Shown in pieces: positions 31,441 to 39,538 of a stretch of 64,000 nt of DNA. The notes beneath the pieces were generated by a model that did not search any database, was not told the DNA's origin, and saw only the letters and a list, made by a program, of their open reading frames with translations. The DNA lies in assembly GCF_003314995.1 (NCBI RefSeq), contig NZ_QNRH01000008.1, positions 62,001-126,000 of the forward strand, given 5' to 3'. This DNA comes from Pseudochrobactrum asaccharolyticum (GTDB lineage Bacteria; Pseudomonadota; Alphaproteobacteria; Rhizobiales; Rhizobiaceae). The stretch's first letter is position 1; each line of letters opens with the position of its first letter. Both the position numbers and the translations under genes were made by a program.

Positions 31441-32244
31441 TCAACTCGGATCTTTCTTGTAAAAAGCTTCCGGTAGGCTTTGCGTGCCTTTCTGACTGGT
31501 AAAAAGCACACTCGGCTCGATACGGCCAGCTCCCCTGTAGGGGCTGGCATGAATGGCTAAAATCCACATACTCATAACGGCAGTCACAATATAAATGCCC
31601 AGAGCCTTACGGCCTGCTTTTGGCCTGTCTGCATGAACAGCCGCAATAACAACCAGAGACAGAAGCGTAAGGAAGAAAACCAAATACCACTTGTAATGAT
31701 TGACGGAGCTGGACCCCAATGCCAGACGCTTATTGCGTGCGTCCTGCATTTCATCAAAATCCTGCACCATCTGGGACATCAGCGCGCCCGAGATATCCGT
31801 GCGAGATAATGCAATCATAGCGATACGGATATTTTGCAGGGATTCTTCAACAGCGCGTGCAGGCTGGTTATTATAGCCCTTGTGCCATTCATCCGTAATT
31901 ACGGAGACGCGGTATGTCGTCAGAGCTTTCAAAAGCAGAGGATCATTCAGCGCTTCCGGCCGCGCCATACCAATCAAACGGGTAATCGATGAGCGTTCTT
32001 CACTCGCGGCCTGATCCGCACGACTGTTCACCGCCCAGGTATCAGCAGCGACAAAGCCGAGAGCCAGAGCCCATGCTGTCGCAATTGTGCCGATGAAAGC
32101 GCCAATCGGCAGCGAGAGAATATCTTTGGATGCCTGCTTGCCGAAGATTTTCAGAAACACCAGTCCGACAATGTAAAAGACAACTCCGCAAATAGTAAAA
32201 AGCAAAAACATTAAAATCGGCGGAATACCAAATAAGTAATGCAT
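31441..32244 (-). CDS. DUF4239 family membrane protein
   Basis: A 267-residue membrane protein with helices near residues 8-30, 45-66, 178-200 and 208-230 and a helical cytoplasmic or periplasmic domain between, a layout like the bestrophin-related DUF4239 family. FVAADTWAVNSRADQAASEE after helix 2 is characteristic. Function unknown. GAGGGGGC precedes the ATG at 32244. It is convergent with the stress-protein gene, with essentially no spacer. Confidence 0.75.
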   Translation of the reverse strand: MHYLFGIPPILMFLLFTICGVVFYIVGLVFLKIFGKQASKDILSLPIGAFIGTIATAWALALGFVAADTWAVNSRADQAASEERSSITRLIGMARPEALNDPLLLKALTTYRVSVITDEWHKGYNNQPARAVEESLQNIRIAMIALSRTDISGALMSQMVQDFDEMQDARNKRLALGSSSVNHYKWYLVFFLTLLSLVVIAAVHADRPKAGRKALGIYIVTAVMSMWILAIHASPYRGAGRIEPSVLFTSQKGTQSLPEAFYKKDPS

Positions 32245-32372
32245 TTTGCCCCCTCTGAGCGTGCTGCTATTGTCTGTATGATGTCACCCTCAGATGGTTT
32301 TGCACTCTATTTTACATTAATTCAATATTTTACAGCAGAATAAATCCGCCTCCAGACGAATGGCTACAGTCC

Positions 32373-32476
32373 TAGAGCGCCGTGTGCCATACTTGGCACA
32401 CAAAGGTCGCTCTAACACTTTAAAATCAGAGCATAATTTCTTCTTAAACTGATCCAAGTTTAAGGAATTATGCTCT
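32373..32476. repeat. Dispersed intergenic palindromic repeat, copy B (two modules)
   Basis: Module 1 (32374-32414) runs from AGAGCGCCGTGTGCC to GGTCGCTCT. Module 2 (32428-32476) has arms AGAGCATAATT / AATTATGCTCT. The right arm of module 2 contains the stop codon of the AraC gene (32475-32477). Module 1 matches copies at 37339 and 58123. Confidence 0.85.
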
Positions 32477-33284
32477 ATTCCGCATTACCTGCTTGCTGAC
32501 GCATATAATCGCGTGGAGAGGCTCCCAGCATGCGTTTAAACATTGTTGTAAAGGCTGCGGCACTCTCATAGCCGGTATCAAAAGCAACGGATGTAATCGA
32601 CTCGCCGGAGGCCAGTTTCGGCAGCGATGCGAAAATACAGGCTTGCTGGCGCCACATCACAAAGCTCACGCCGGTCTGCGCACGAAACAGCCTTGTAAAC
32701 GACCGGCGGCTCATACTCAGCCGCTGCGCCCAATTATCAATGCTGGCAGCAGGATCAGGCGCTTTCAGAAACTCCTTACATAAAACGGCCAAAGACGGCT
32801 TTTCCGGAAACGGCAATCCCAGTTCACGGACAGGCAACCGTGTAATTTCATGCATCAGCAGGTCAAACAATAAGCCACTGCGCTCATCATTCTTGTCAGG
32901 TTTTTGTAGCTTCACCACTTCGGCCAGCAAGCTTCGCGTCAGCTCATTCACGGACAGCACGCACGGATAATCACCATGCTCATAATCGCGCATATAGACC
33001 GACTGCATCTCCACACCGGAGAACATCTCAACACGATGCTCAATACCACGCGGGATCAGCAAGGCATGATCCGGCGGGATCATCCAGCGTCCGCGCTCTG
33101 TCGCCACCAATGCAACACCGGAACGCGCATATAAAAACTGGGTACGGGAGTGCCGGTGTAACGGTATCAGCAAGCCGCCCGGATACTGCCTGCGCAGGGC
33201 AACAACCGGATCGGCAGCGTGTTCCACCAGATCGAAACCCTGCTCAATCAGAGCATTTATATCATTCGGACTATTAAATTGCAT
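32475..33284 (-). CDS. AraC-family transcriptional regulator
   Basis: A 269-residue regulator with an N-terminal cupin ligand domain (LIPLHRHSRTQFLYARSGVA, about residues 38-57) and a C-terminal AraC DNA-binding region with two HTH units (about 165-265; LSMSRRSFTRLFRAQTG, ITSVAFDTGYESAAAFTTMF). ATG at 33284. It is divergent from an Fsr-type exporter, 257 bp away, which is its probable target. The stop codon is supplied by an intergenic repeat element, so the extreme C-terminus may be altered. Confidence 0.9.
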   Translation of the reverse strand: MQFNSPNDINALIEQGFDLVEHAADPVVALRRQYPGGLLIPLHRHSRTQFLYARSGVALVATERGRWMIPPDHALLIPRGIEHRVEMFSGVEMQSVYMRDYEHGDYPCVLSVNELTRSLLAEVVKLQKPDKNDERSGLLFDLLMHEITRLPVRELGLPFPEKPSLAVLCKEFLKAPDPAASIDNWAQRLSMSRRSFTRLFRAQTGVSFVMWRQQACIFASLPKLASGESITSVAFDTGYESAAAFTTMFKRMLGASPRDYMRQQAGNAE

Positions 33285-33402
33285 GTTTTGGCCCAGTCAA
33301 AAAACCTTACGTCCTTAGCACGAAAGCAGGCCAGAGAAAAGCAGACTAAGCAGAATGCTGCCAGTCAGGGATAATTCAGAAACCGGCACAACTGCCGGAT
33401 GC

Positions 33403-33475
33403 GCAATATTGTTTCGCCTTTATCGCCATCCGACAGCGGCATGAAAACATCATACCCCGATACAAGTAATATTGC
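33403..33475. promoter_or_regulatory. Inverted GCAATATT repeats between araC-type regulator and fsr
   Basis: GCAATATT at 33403-33410 and AATATTGC at 33468-33475 form an 8-bp inverted pair 57 bp apart in the divergent intergenic region. It may be an operator for the AraC-type regulator; there is no direct proof. Confidence 0.3.
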
Positions 33476-33541
33476 GTAAAGTCAGTAATCGTCAGACGCA
33501 GCGCACTCTTGCGATGGCATAACATATCCGGAGCACTTGCA

Positions 33542-34744
33542 ATGACTACCGTGACCAGCCCGTCACCTAAAATAGCCGAAACCACAGCAGTATCACTGAT
33601 TGTGGTCGTCGCTTTTTGCCACATGTTTAACGATATTATGCAGTCGCTGCTGTCTGCAATTTATCCGCTTATCAAGACCAATTATAATCTGGATTTCCGC
33701 CAGATCGGCCTCCTGACCATGACATTTCAGATTACCGCTTCGCTGCTGCAGCCGGTGATCGGAATTATCACAGACCGCTGGCCTATGCCTTATTCGCTAC
33801 CGCTCTCCAGTGTCAGCACCTTTACCGGTCTTATTCTGCTCGCCAATGCGGACAGTTATACAGTGCTGCTGATCGGCTCCAGCCTCATTGGTCTGGGCTC
33901 GGCGATCTTCCATCCGGAAGCATCCCGCGTTGCCCGCATCGCCTCGGGCGGCCGTCACGGCTTTGCACAGTCACTGTTTCAGGTTGGCGGCAATTTCGGC
34001 TCCGCACTCGGCCCCCTGCTTGCAGCCTTTATCATTCTGCCGAATGGTCAGTCGAGCGTGGCATGGCTGGCAATCATCGCGGTTTTTGGCTTCATCGCTC
34101 TCACCCGCGTCAGCCGCTGGTATGCTGAAAAACAGCGCCAGAATAAAAACAAACCTGCTGCAGACCGCACTTTGCCGTTGCCACAGGGGCGTGTTCTGTT
34201 TGCGATTGCCATCCTCGTGCTGCTTACCACCACCAAGAATGTTTATATGGCCAGCCTGTCCAGCTATTTCACATTCTATGTGATTGAAAAGTTTGCTGTC
34301 AGTGTTCAGAACGCTCAGTTGATCCTGTTCCTGTTCCTCGGCGCATCCGCAGCCGGTGTCTTCCTCGGCGGCCCGATCGGCGACAGAATGGGCGCACGCT
34401 TCGTGATCTGGTTCTCGATCCTCGGTGTTATTCCGTTTGCCCTGATGATGCCCTACGCCAATCTGTTCTGGACCTGCATTCTGGCCGTTGTCATTGGTAT
34501 CATCTTCTCCTCAGCATTCTCCGCAATTGTGGTTTTTGCTCAGGAACTGGTGCCGGGGCGCGTCGGCATGATTGCCGGTATGTTCTTCGGCTTTGCTTTT
34601 GGCGCCGGCGGTATTGGTGCAGCATTGCTCGGTGACTATGCCGATACGAAAGGCATTGAATATGTCTATTGGCTCTGTTCGTTCCTGCCATTGCTTGGCA
34701 TTCTGACGATCCTGCTGCCACGCCTGCCTAAAAAACACGGCTAA
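33542..34744 (+). CDS. fsr: MFS exporter of the fosmidomycin-resistance (Fsr) family
   Basis: A 400-residue inner-membrane transporter with about 12 helices. The N-terminal FCHMFNDIMQSLLSAIYPLI and LGSAIFHPEASRVARIASG motifs are characteristic of Fsr-type MFS proteins, which export fosmidomycin and some other compounds. The ATG at 33542 has GGAGCA upstream; the open frame from 33509 adds eleven residues without support. It is divergent from an AraC regulator. A repeat and a terminator follow. Confidence 0.88.
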   Translation: MTTVTSPSPKIAETTAVSLIVVVAFCHMFNDIMQSLLSAIYPLIKTNYNLDFRQIGLLTMTFQITASLLQPVIGIITDRWPMPYSLPLSSVSTFTGLILLANADSYTVLLIGSSLIGLGSAIFHPEASRVARIASGGRHGFAQSLFQVGGNFGSALGPLLAAFIILPNGQSSVAWLAIIAVFGFIALTRVSRWYAEKQRQNKNKPAADRTLPLPQGRVLFAIAILVLLTTTKNVYMASLSSYFTFYVIEKFAVSVQNAQLILFLFLGASAAGVFLGGPIGDRMGARFVIWFSILGVIPFALMMPYANLFWTCILAVVIGIIFSSAFSAIVVFAQELVPGRVGMIAGMFFGFAFGAGGIGAALLGDYADTKGIEYVYWLCSFLPLLGILTILLPRLPKKHG

Positions 34745-34754
34745 TCGCAGCATC

Positions 34755-34817
34755 TAGAGCACATACCGAAATGTGTGAAGCGGTTCTAAGGTTTCGATTT
34801 TAACTGAAACCGCTTTA
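34755..34817. repeat. Dispersed intergenic repeat, copy C
   Basis: Starts TAGAGCACATACCGAAA and contains TGTGTGAAGCGGTT with a partly complementary AAACCGCTTT 30 bases on. It shares the GTGTGAA-CGGTT core with copy A and the CGGTT / AACCG arms with the copy near 58055. Confidence 0.65.
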
Positions 34818-34821
34818 AAAC

Positions 34822-34862
34822 AAAAAACGGGGAAGACCGCAAAGTCTTCCCCGTTTTTTTGA
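34822..34862. terminator. Intrinsic terminator after fsr
   Basis: Perfect stem AACGGGGAAGAC / GTCTTCCCCGTT with a 6-base loop, A-run before and long T-run after. Confidence 0.95.
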
Positions 34863-34948
34863 TTTTTTTGCTCTGAAACTTTCTGAATCGGGACCTATTC
34901 GAGACAGAAAAAGCAAGAGAACCGGCCTGATCAGAGCATACTCAACAC

Positions 34949-35212
34949 TTATTTCTTGAGGTATTCCTGCAGTTCATCATAAGCTTTGCAAGCTTCAGCC
35001 ATATCAGTTGTGCCCTGATATTTGGTCTGCATTTCCTGAGCTTTTGCCATAATTTCCTGGGCTTTGCTCGGGTCTTTCATAACCGCTTCCTGAATAGCAG
35101 TGGTTACATCGGTTACCTTCTTAGTCAGCTCTTCCTGAGTGCAAGCAGAAGCAGCAGCTACAGTCATCAGCAGTGCAGAAGCGGAAACGGCAACCAGTGT
35201 TTTAATCTTCAT
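34949..35212 (-). CDS. Small periplasmic helical protein of unknown function
   Basis: An 87-residue precursor with a Sec signal peptide (KIKTLVAVSASALLMTVAAA, cleaved after ASA before the Cys at 24). The mature protein of about 64 residues is charged and helical (LTKKVTDVTTAIQEAVMKDP) with a second Cys near residue 74 that could pair with C24. GAGAGATA precedes the ATG at 35212. The longer open frame to 35500 lacks a signal. I do not recognise the family. Confidence 0.75.
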   Translation of the reverse strand: MKIKTLVAVSASALLMTVAAASACTQEELTKKVTDVTTAIQEAVMKDPSKAQEIMAKAQEMQTKYQGTTDMAEACKAYDELQEYLKK

Positions 35213-35408
35213 AGAAGTATCTCTCTTTACGGTTATCAATAAACGAGCAAATAATTTATGCGTTGCTAACTTATGCCGTGCGTTTATGTATTTAAAATAA
35301 CAAATTGTTATTCGGTAAAACAAAAAATAAACGAAACGCTGATTTTTTTCCTTTTCGAAGAAAATTGTTTTATAAAAATAACAGGACTTTTCTTGGGGGA
35401 CAAATATA

Positions 35409-35774
35409 GTGCGGACAGTCATTTTGTCTGCTGCTTTAGCAGCTTTCAGTTCCGGTGCGCTGGCGCAGCCAATTGATTCATACAGAGCGCGACTCAGCAA
35501 ACAGGATCACTATAATTCATCCGGTGATGCTCTGATTTCAGCAGCAACAATCATCCGTCAGGATCGCGCCAATTTCTATGTATTCGGAAAACTCGATCCG
35601 GAAGATGAGTATGACACCTTCTTCAATGACAAAGCCAATCGCGCCCGTCTGGAAAAAATGCTGAGTCGCGGCTCCATCTCAGATAACGATATTGAAAGCA
35701 TCCTGAACGGGACACCGCTGATCCGCGTGGATATTCATGCGGAGTATGTAGTGGTCACCATCGAAGAACATTAA
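35409..35774 (+). CDS. Small secreted protein of unknown function
   Basis: A 121-residue precursor starting with GTG at 35409, preceded by GGGGGA. The signal peptide is MRTVILSAALAAFSSGALA (cleaved before QPIDS). The mature part is acidic and includes RANFYVFGKLDPEDEYDTFF and repeated Asp/Glu-rich turns. It is divergent from the small helical periplasmic protein gene (196 bp between starts). No family recognised. Confidence 0.7.
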   Translation: MRTVILSAALAAFSSGALAQPIDSYRARLSKQDHYNSSGDALISAATIIRQDRANFYVFGKLDPEDEYDTFFNDKANRARLEKMLSRGSISDNDIESILNGTPLIRVDIHAEYVVVTIEEH

Positions 35775-35782
35775 CAGCCTGA

Positions 35783-36301
35783 TTAATTGAGATTCTTCCA
35801 AAAGATGATAGTGCCGGTCAGTTCGCCAAAAGGATTAAGGGCAAAATCCGGAATTTCACCGGCACGCTGAAAACCCAGTTTTTCATAAAGTGACACAGCA
35901 TTGCTGTCACTGGCAGTATCCAGCATCAGATGTGTCCGTTTATGATCTCGTGCCAGCGCTTCAGCCGCCTGCATCAGCAATGTTGCTACGCCCTGCCCGC
36001 GATAATCTACAGATGTCATCAGCTTACTGATTTCAGCTCGATGCGGTTGATTAGGCGTCTGTACCAAGACCAAACTAACAGTACCTGCCAGCCTGTCCCC
36101 GTCATAGGCTCCCAGAAGAATGCGCTCGCCCTGAGCGGCAGAATCCAGCACACCACGCCAAAAAACTTCGGCATCTGCAAGCTCTAAAGGATGCATAAAA
36201 CTGACAGAGCCACCGCTGGCCACGGTTTCAACCAACAGATTAGATAACATAGTCAATTGTGCCGGAGATGAAGAAACAGGTCTGATTGAAAAATCTGTCA
36301 T
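35783..36301 (-). CDS. GNAT-family N-acetyltransferase
   Basis: A 172-residue acetyltransferase. The acetyl-CoA-binding motif A is seen as VDYRGQGVATLLMQAAE (about residues 105-121), followed by LDTASDSNAVSLYEKLGF, the typical motif B. The acceptor is unknown. The ATG at 36301 (MTDFSIRPV) gives the usual N-terminus; a TTG 42 bases upstream is the only longer start. It is convergent with the secreted protein gene (8 bp between stops). Confidence 0.88.
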   Translation of the reverse strand: MTDFSIRPVSSSPAQLTMLSNLLVETVASGGSVSFMHPLELADAEVFWRGVLDSAAQGERILLGAYDGDRLAGTVSLVLVQTPNQPHRAEISKLMTSVDYRGQGVATLLMQAAEALARDHKRTHLMLDTASDSNAVSLYEKLGFQRAGEIPDFALNPFGELTGTIIFWKNLN

Positions 36302-36527
36302 AGCCGGAATATCCGTTCTCTTGAGGCTGAAAATCTGCGCCAAAATTTATAGATGAAATTCGTTTCAAAACACAAGAACATTCAAAATAGCTAAAATATA
36401 TCAATGGATTGATGCTCGCAATTTGCAAACCTTCGTTAGAAAACTTGCCGTATAACTTGCAATCTTTGTAGTGGCTCAAACCGAAGAGACCTATGACCAC
36501 CTTGCGTAATGATCTGCGGGGGCTGAT

Positions 36528-37298
36528 ATGGTTCAAATTCTTCTGAAAGCAACGCTCGTAACGGCCTTAGTGGTTGCATTGAGCCAGATATTCTCATTCA
36601 GCATCCGCCTTGCCTCCGGCCAGCCTTTTACTGCTTTTGTATTCCTGATGAACTCGATTATGCCTGTGCTGACCGGCTTTCCGATCAGCGTCTATATTTT
36701 CATTCAGAATGCAAAACTGAAAAAAACAACGGATGATCTGACAGAGGCCAATCGTCTTTTACAAATACGTGCTGATACCGACAGCATGACCGGCCTGCTC
36801 AACCGGAATGCTTTTTTGGACATGATCAAACAACTGAATAAAACCAGCAGGCAATCTGCCTTGCTGGTAATTGATGCGGATAATTTTAAAAACATTAATG
36901 ATGTTTATGGCCATCAGGCCGGTGACAAAGCACTCACCGCAATTGTCGATGCATTGCGTATGCCATTACGCCAGAACGATATTATCGGCCGCATCGGCGG
37001 TGAGGAATTTGCAGTCTTTCTGCCCGATACTGAGATCAAACCCGCGCTCAAAATCGCTGAGCAATTACGCTACGCAGTTGAGAGCATAGAGTTTCACCCT
37101 GTGGAGGGACAGGATTATCCGCTTAGCATAAGTATCGGGCTTACACTTTCCGCACCCACTTATACCACATCACAACTGATGCGTATGGCTGATCAGAGTC
37201 TCTATCAGGCCAAAGCCAACGGCCGCAATCAGATTGTCGTCAATCAGGAAGGCTTGGTCAGCAAAACCAATAGCTGCAACAACACCGATGCCGCATAA
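36528..37298 (+). CDS. Membrane-bound diguanylate cyclase (GGDEF)
   Basis: A 256-residue protein with two N-terminal helices (about residues 8-30 and 35-60), a short coiled segment and a GGDEF domain. The active-site loop is GGEEF (residues 157-161), intact for c-di-GMP synthesis. An RxxD inhibitory site (RQND) lies five residues ahead, so product inhibition is expected. DADNFKNINDVYGHQAGD supplies metal and nucleotide residues. There is no sensor domain beyond the membrane helices. ATG at 36528. Confidence 0.9.
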   Translation: MVQILLKATLVTALVVALSQIFSFSIRLASGQPFTAFVFLMNSIMPVLTGFPISVYIFIQNAKLKKTTDDLTEANRLLQIRADTDSMTGLLNRNAFLDMIKQLNKTSRQSALLVIDADNFKNINDVYGHQAGDKALTAIVDALRMPLRQNDIIGRIGGEEFAVFLPDTEIKPALKIAEQLRYAVESIEFHPVEGQDYPLSISIGLTLSAPTYTTSQLMRMADQSLYQAKANGRNQIVVNQEGLVSKTNSCNNTDAA

Positions 37299-37324
37299 AA
37301 AAGGCCACTTTGCAGCGGCCTTTG
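37297..37324 (+). terminator. Intrinsic terminator
   Basis: AAAGGCC / GGCCTTT stem with a 10-base loop overlapping the diguanylate cyclase stop codon; the trailing T-run is short. Confidence 0.6.
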
Positions 37325-37338
37325 ATCATTGAGAGTAT

Positions 37339-37377
37339 TAGAGCATCGTATACCAAGTCTGGCACACGGCGCTCTTA
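37339..37377. repeat. Dispersed intergenic repeat, copy D
   Basis: Runs from TAGAGCATCGTATACC to GGCACACGGCGCTCT. Read on the minus strand it is nearly identical to module 1 at 32374 (AGAGCGCCGTGTGCCA), so it is the same element in the opposite orientation. Confidence 0.85.
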
Positions 37378-37385
37378 ATCTGCCC

Positions 37386-38468
37386 TTATTGGGCTGTTTC
37401 AAGCCCTAAGAATTGGAACGGCTTGGATTCTTTAAACTCCTCATTGACCTTACCGGAGAAAATATTGGTCTGGTTTTCACCAAGATCCAGCTTTTTCACT
37501 TTTCCGGTTTCAGCCGAGAAATCCAGCCCTTTCAGATCAACCCAGAATGTATTGGGTGTCAACGCAGATTCAAAGAAATAGAGTTTACGTTTCTGATCAG
37601 CGACAGTTCTCCAGCGGGTAGAAGAAATATTTGGTTGATCCGGTGTGGTAATACCAAAAGGCACTGACACGTTACGAATAACGCCGAACACGCTCGCCAA
37701 AGCGATATCCGTATTCTCATGCTTCGGAATTGCATTGATATAGAAGGAAGCGCGCGCAAAGCGATCTGCAGCGCGGTTGGTGCCCGGCAACATCACTGTA
37801 CCGCCGATTTGCTGCCAGTAGCTGTTCAGCGCCAACTGCTGGTCGAAAGTTGGTGAGTTAGTCATGACCTGATATTCACGACTATGGTGAATAACCTGCT
37901 TGCCATCAATATATTCGATGATCGCACTGTCACCGCTTGCATCCGAGATCGACAGATGCAGCGTTGCCAAACGGCTCTCACCCGGCACCTTATCGGTCAC
38001 GATGGTGAATGGCTCGTCTTTCAGCGCCGTAACAGCCTCTTCAACCGTGGCATAATTATCCAACACATATTGCGCCCATGCGGCGATGGTCAGCCCCGGT
38101 TTATCTTTGTTGAATTCCGGATAGTCAGACTCAACCAGCCACAAAACGCTGGCTGAAAGTCCCTCTTCGTTCATGCCATCAGTCGTTGCAATATCGTAAC
38201 CGGACGCAATCACGCTGCCATATTTTGATGTCCACTTGATCGAATTTTCACCGGCTTCACCATTACGTTCCATGCCCTTCGGGAACACCCAGAGATTGGT
38301 CGCAACATCGACTTTCCAGTCCATCGAACGCGCAGTGATCACGTCATTATTAGCACCCTGATAGACAACACGGGTGCAGGCTTCCGCGATCAATGGCGAA
38401 GCGAATAAGGATAAGGCAACTGTCTTGGCCACAAGAACAGAACGAACGGATTTACGCTGAAAAAACAT
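37386..38468 (-). CDS. Choloylglycine hydrolase / linear amide C-N hydrolase (Ntn family)
   Basis: A 360-residue secreted Ntn hydrolase. The signal peptide ends at EA, exposing the nucleophile Cys (C31 in EACTRVVYQG), with ITARSMDWK and the downstream Asn/Arg residues (MTNSPTFDQQL, PGTNRAADRFARA) typical of bile-salt hydrolases and penicillin V acylases. A homologous enzyme in Brucella has been linked to bile resistance and virulence. It starts 17 bp after the stop of an outer-membrane protein gene, so the two form an operon. Whether it cleaves bile salts, N-acyl lactones or penicillin V is open. Confidence 0.9.
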   Translation of the reverse strand: MFFQRKSVRSVLVAKTVALSLFASPLIAEACTRVVYQGANNDVITARSMDWKVDVATNLWVFPKGMERNGEAGENSIKWTSKYGSVIASGYDIATTDGMNEEGLSASVLWLVESDYPEFNKDKPGLTIAAWAQYVLDNYATVEEAVTALKDEPFTIVTDKVPGESRLATLHLSISDASGDSAIIEYIDGKQVIHHSREYQVMTNSPTFDQQLALNSYWQQIGGTVMLPGTNRAADRFARASFYINAIPKHENTDIALASVFGVIRNVSVPFGITTPDQPNISSTRWRTVADQKRKLYFFESALTPNTFWVDLKGLDFSAETGKVKKLDLGENQTNIFSGKVNEEFKESKPFQFLGLETAQ

Positions 38469-38485
38469 CAGTCAGACCTCGTTGG

Positions 38486-39292
38486 TTAGAACCGCATCGA
38501 CAGACCGACAACCGGCCCGTGCTGCACGACATCCCATTTGAAAGTATGGCCTAAGAGCTCAGGACCTTTAAAATCCTGAGACAATACACGGTAGCCGACA
38601 CGTAAATTGGTCGGGCGGTCAAAAAGGAATGTACGATAGCCCAGATAGGCCTGCGCATTATAACTCAGTTTTGATCCGGCGCCAAAACCACCGATATCTG
38701 CCTCACCGGCAAGGTTCCAACGCTCATTCAGATCAGTTTTCAGACGAACACCGACAAACGGATCTGTCCATTCGGCTTTTCTGCTCACACTGAAAGGACC
38801 GACAGAAAGATCCGCCTTGATCTTTGTCCAGCGCACGCCGAGCATCGGCTCAACCGTAAACGTTTGCGCTTCGTTGAAAACAGTCACACCGCCAAGCTCA
38901 CGCTCGTAAACACGGTAAAACGCACCACCGGAAATGGTCGTGGTTTTGATATTCAGCGCCAGCTCATTGGCCAGAATATCTTCATCCTGTGTGGTGGCGA
39001 CATACTGACCGTCAATGAAGAAACCCAAAGGTCCTTTGATAAGCTCGATAGTGCCCATAGCAGCCAGATCAAGATTGTCAAAAATCTCGGAAAACGGAAC
39101 ATTCACATCTGTTTTGCGGCCACCAATGGCCGCTTTACCTTTAAGTGAAGCACCCCATACATATGGGCTGACAATGATTTTCCATTCACTGTCCGCTTTA
39201 TAACTCGGCTGAGAAACATCTGCCGCCATTGCGGTGCACAGCATAGCCAGACTGAATACAGCCGAAGTGGTAAAAAGTGCAGTAAAGCGCAT
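38486..39292 (-). CDS. Outer-membrane beta-barrel protein
   Basis: A 268-residue precursor with a signal peptide (about residues 1-24, cleaved after AMA), then repeated amphipathic strands (IIVSPYVWGASLKG, GPLGFFIDGQYVAT, YLGYRTFLFD) and a C-terminal aromatic LSMRF, the usual BamA signal. It resembles Omp25/OmpW-like surface barrels but I cannot name the family. The ATG at 39292 is chosen over the GTG at 39301 because AAGGGGAC is too close to the latter. It is upstream gene of an operon with the choloylglycine hydrolase. Confidence 0.8.
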   Translation of the reverse strand: MRFTALFTTSAVFSLAMLCTAMAADVSQPSYKADSEWKIIVSPYVWGASLKGKAAIGGRKTDVNVPFSEIFDNLDLAAMGTIELIKGPLGFFIDGQYVATTQDEDILANELALNIKTTTISGGAFYRVYERELGGVTVFNEAQTFTVEPMLGVRWTKIKADLSVGPFSVSRKAEWTDPFVGVRLKTDLNERWNLAGEADIGGFGAGSKLSYNAQAYLGYRTFLFDRPTNLRVGYRVLSQDFKGPELLGHTFKWDVVQHGPVVGLSMRF

Positions 39293-39457
39293 AGCAGGCA
39301 CGTCCCCTTGCCGTCATTAAGATTCTATTGAGAAAATAGATGATTATGGCAAAGGGTCAACTTCTGACAGAACTATTCAGACGTAATTCAACAATAATTG
39401 TAAACAATATAATACTCACAAGCCGCACCAGCAATAAAGTCAACAGAGCATAGTGAA

Positions 39458-39492
39458 CCAGATCAGCATAATTATAGTTTTGCTGATCTGGT
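39458..39492. repeat. 12-bp perfect inverted repeat in intergenic DNA
   Basis: ACCAGATCAGCA / TGCTGATCTGGT with an 11-base loop. There is no T-run on either side, so it could be a weak terminator for the sugar ABC operon, an RNA stability hairpin, or a regulator site. Confidence 0.6.
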
Positions 39493-39538
39493 AGAAATTG
39501 AATCCTTCGGCAGTTTTATAATCTGATTAGATACGAAA

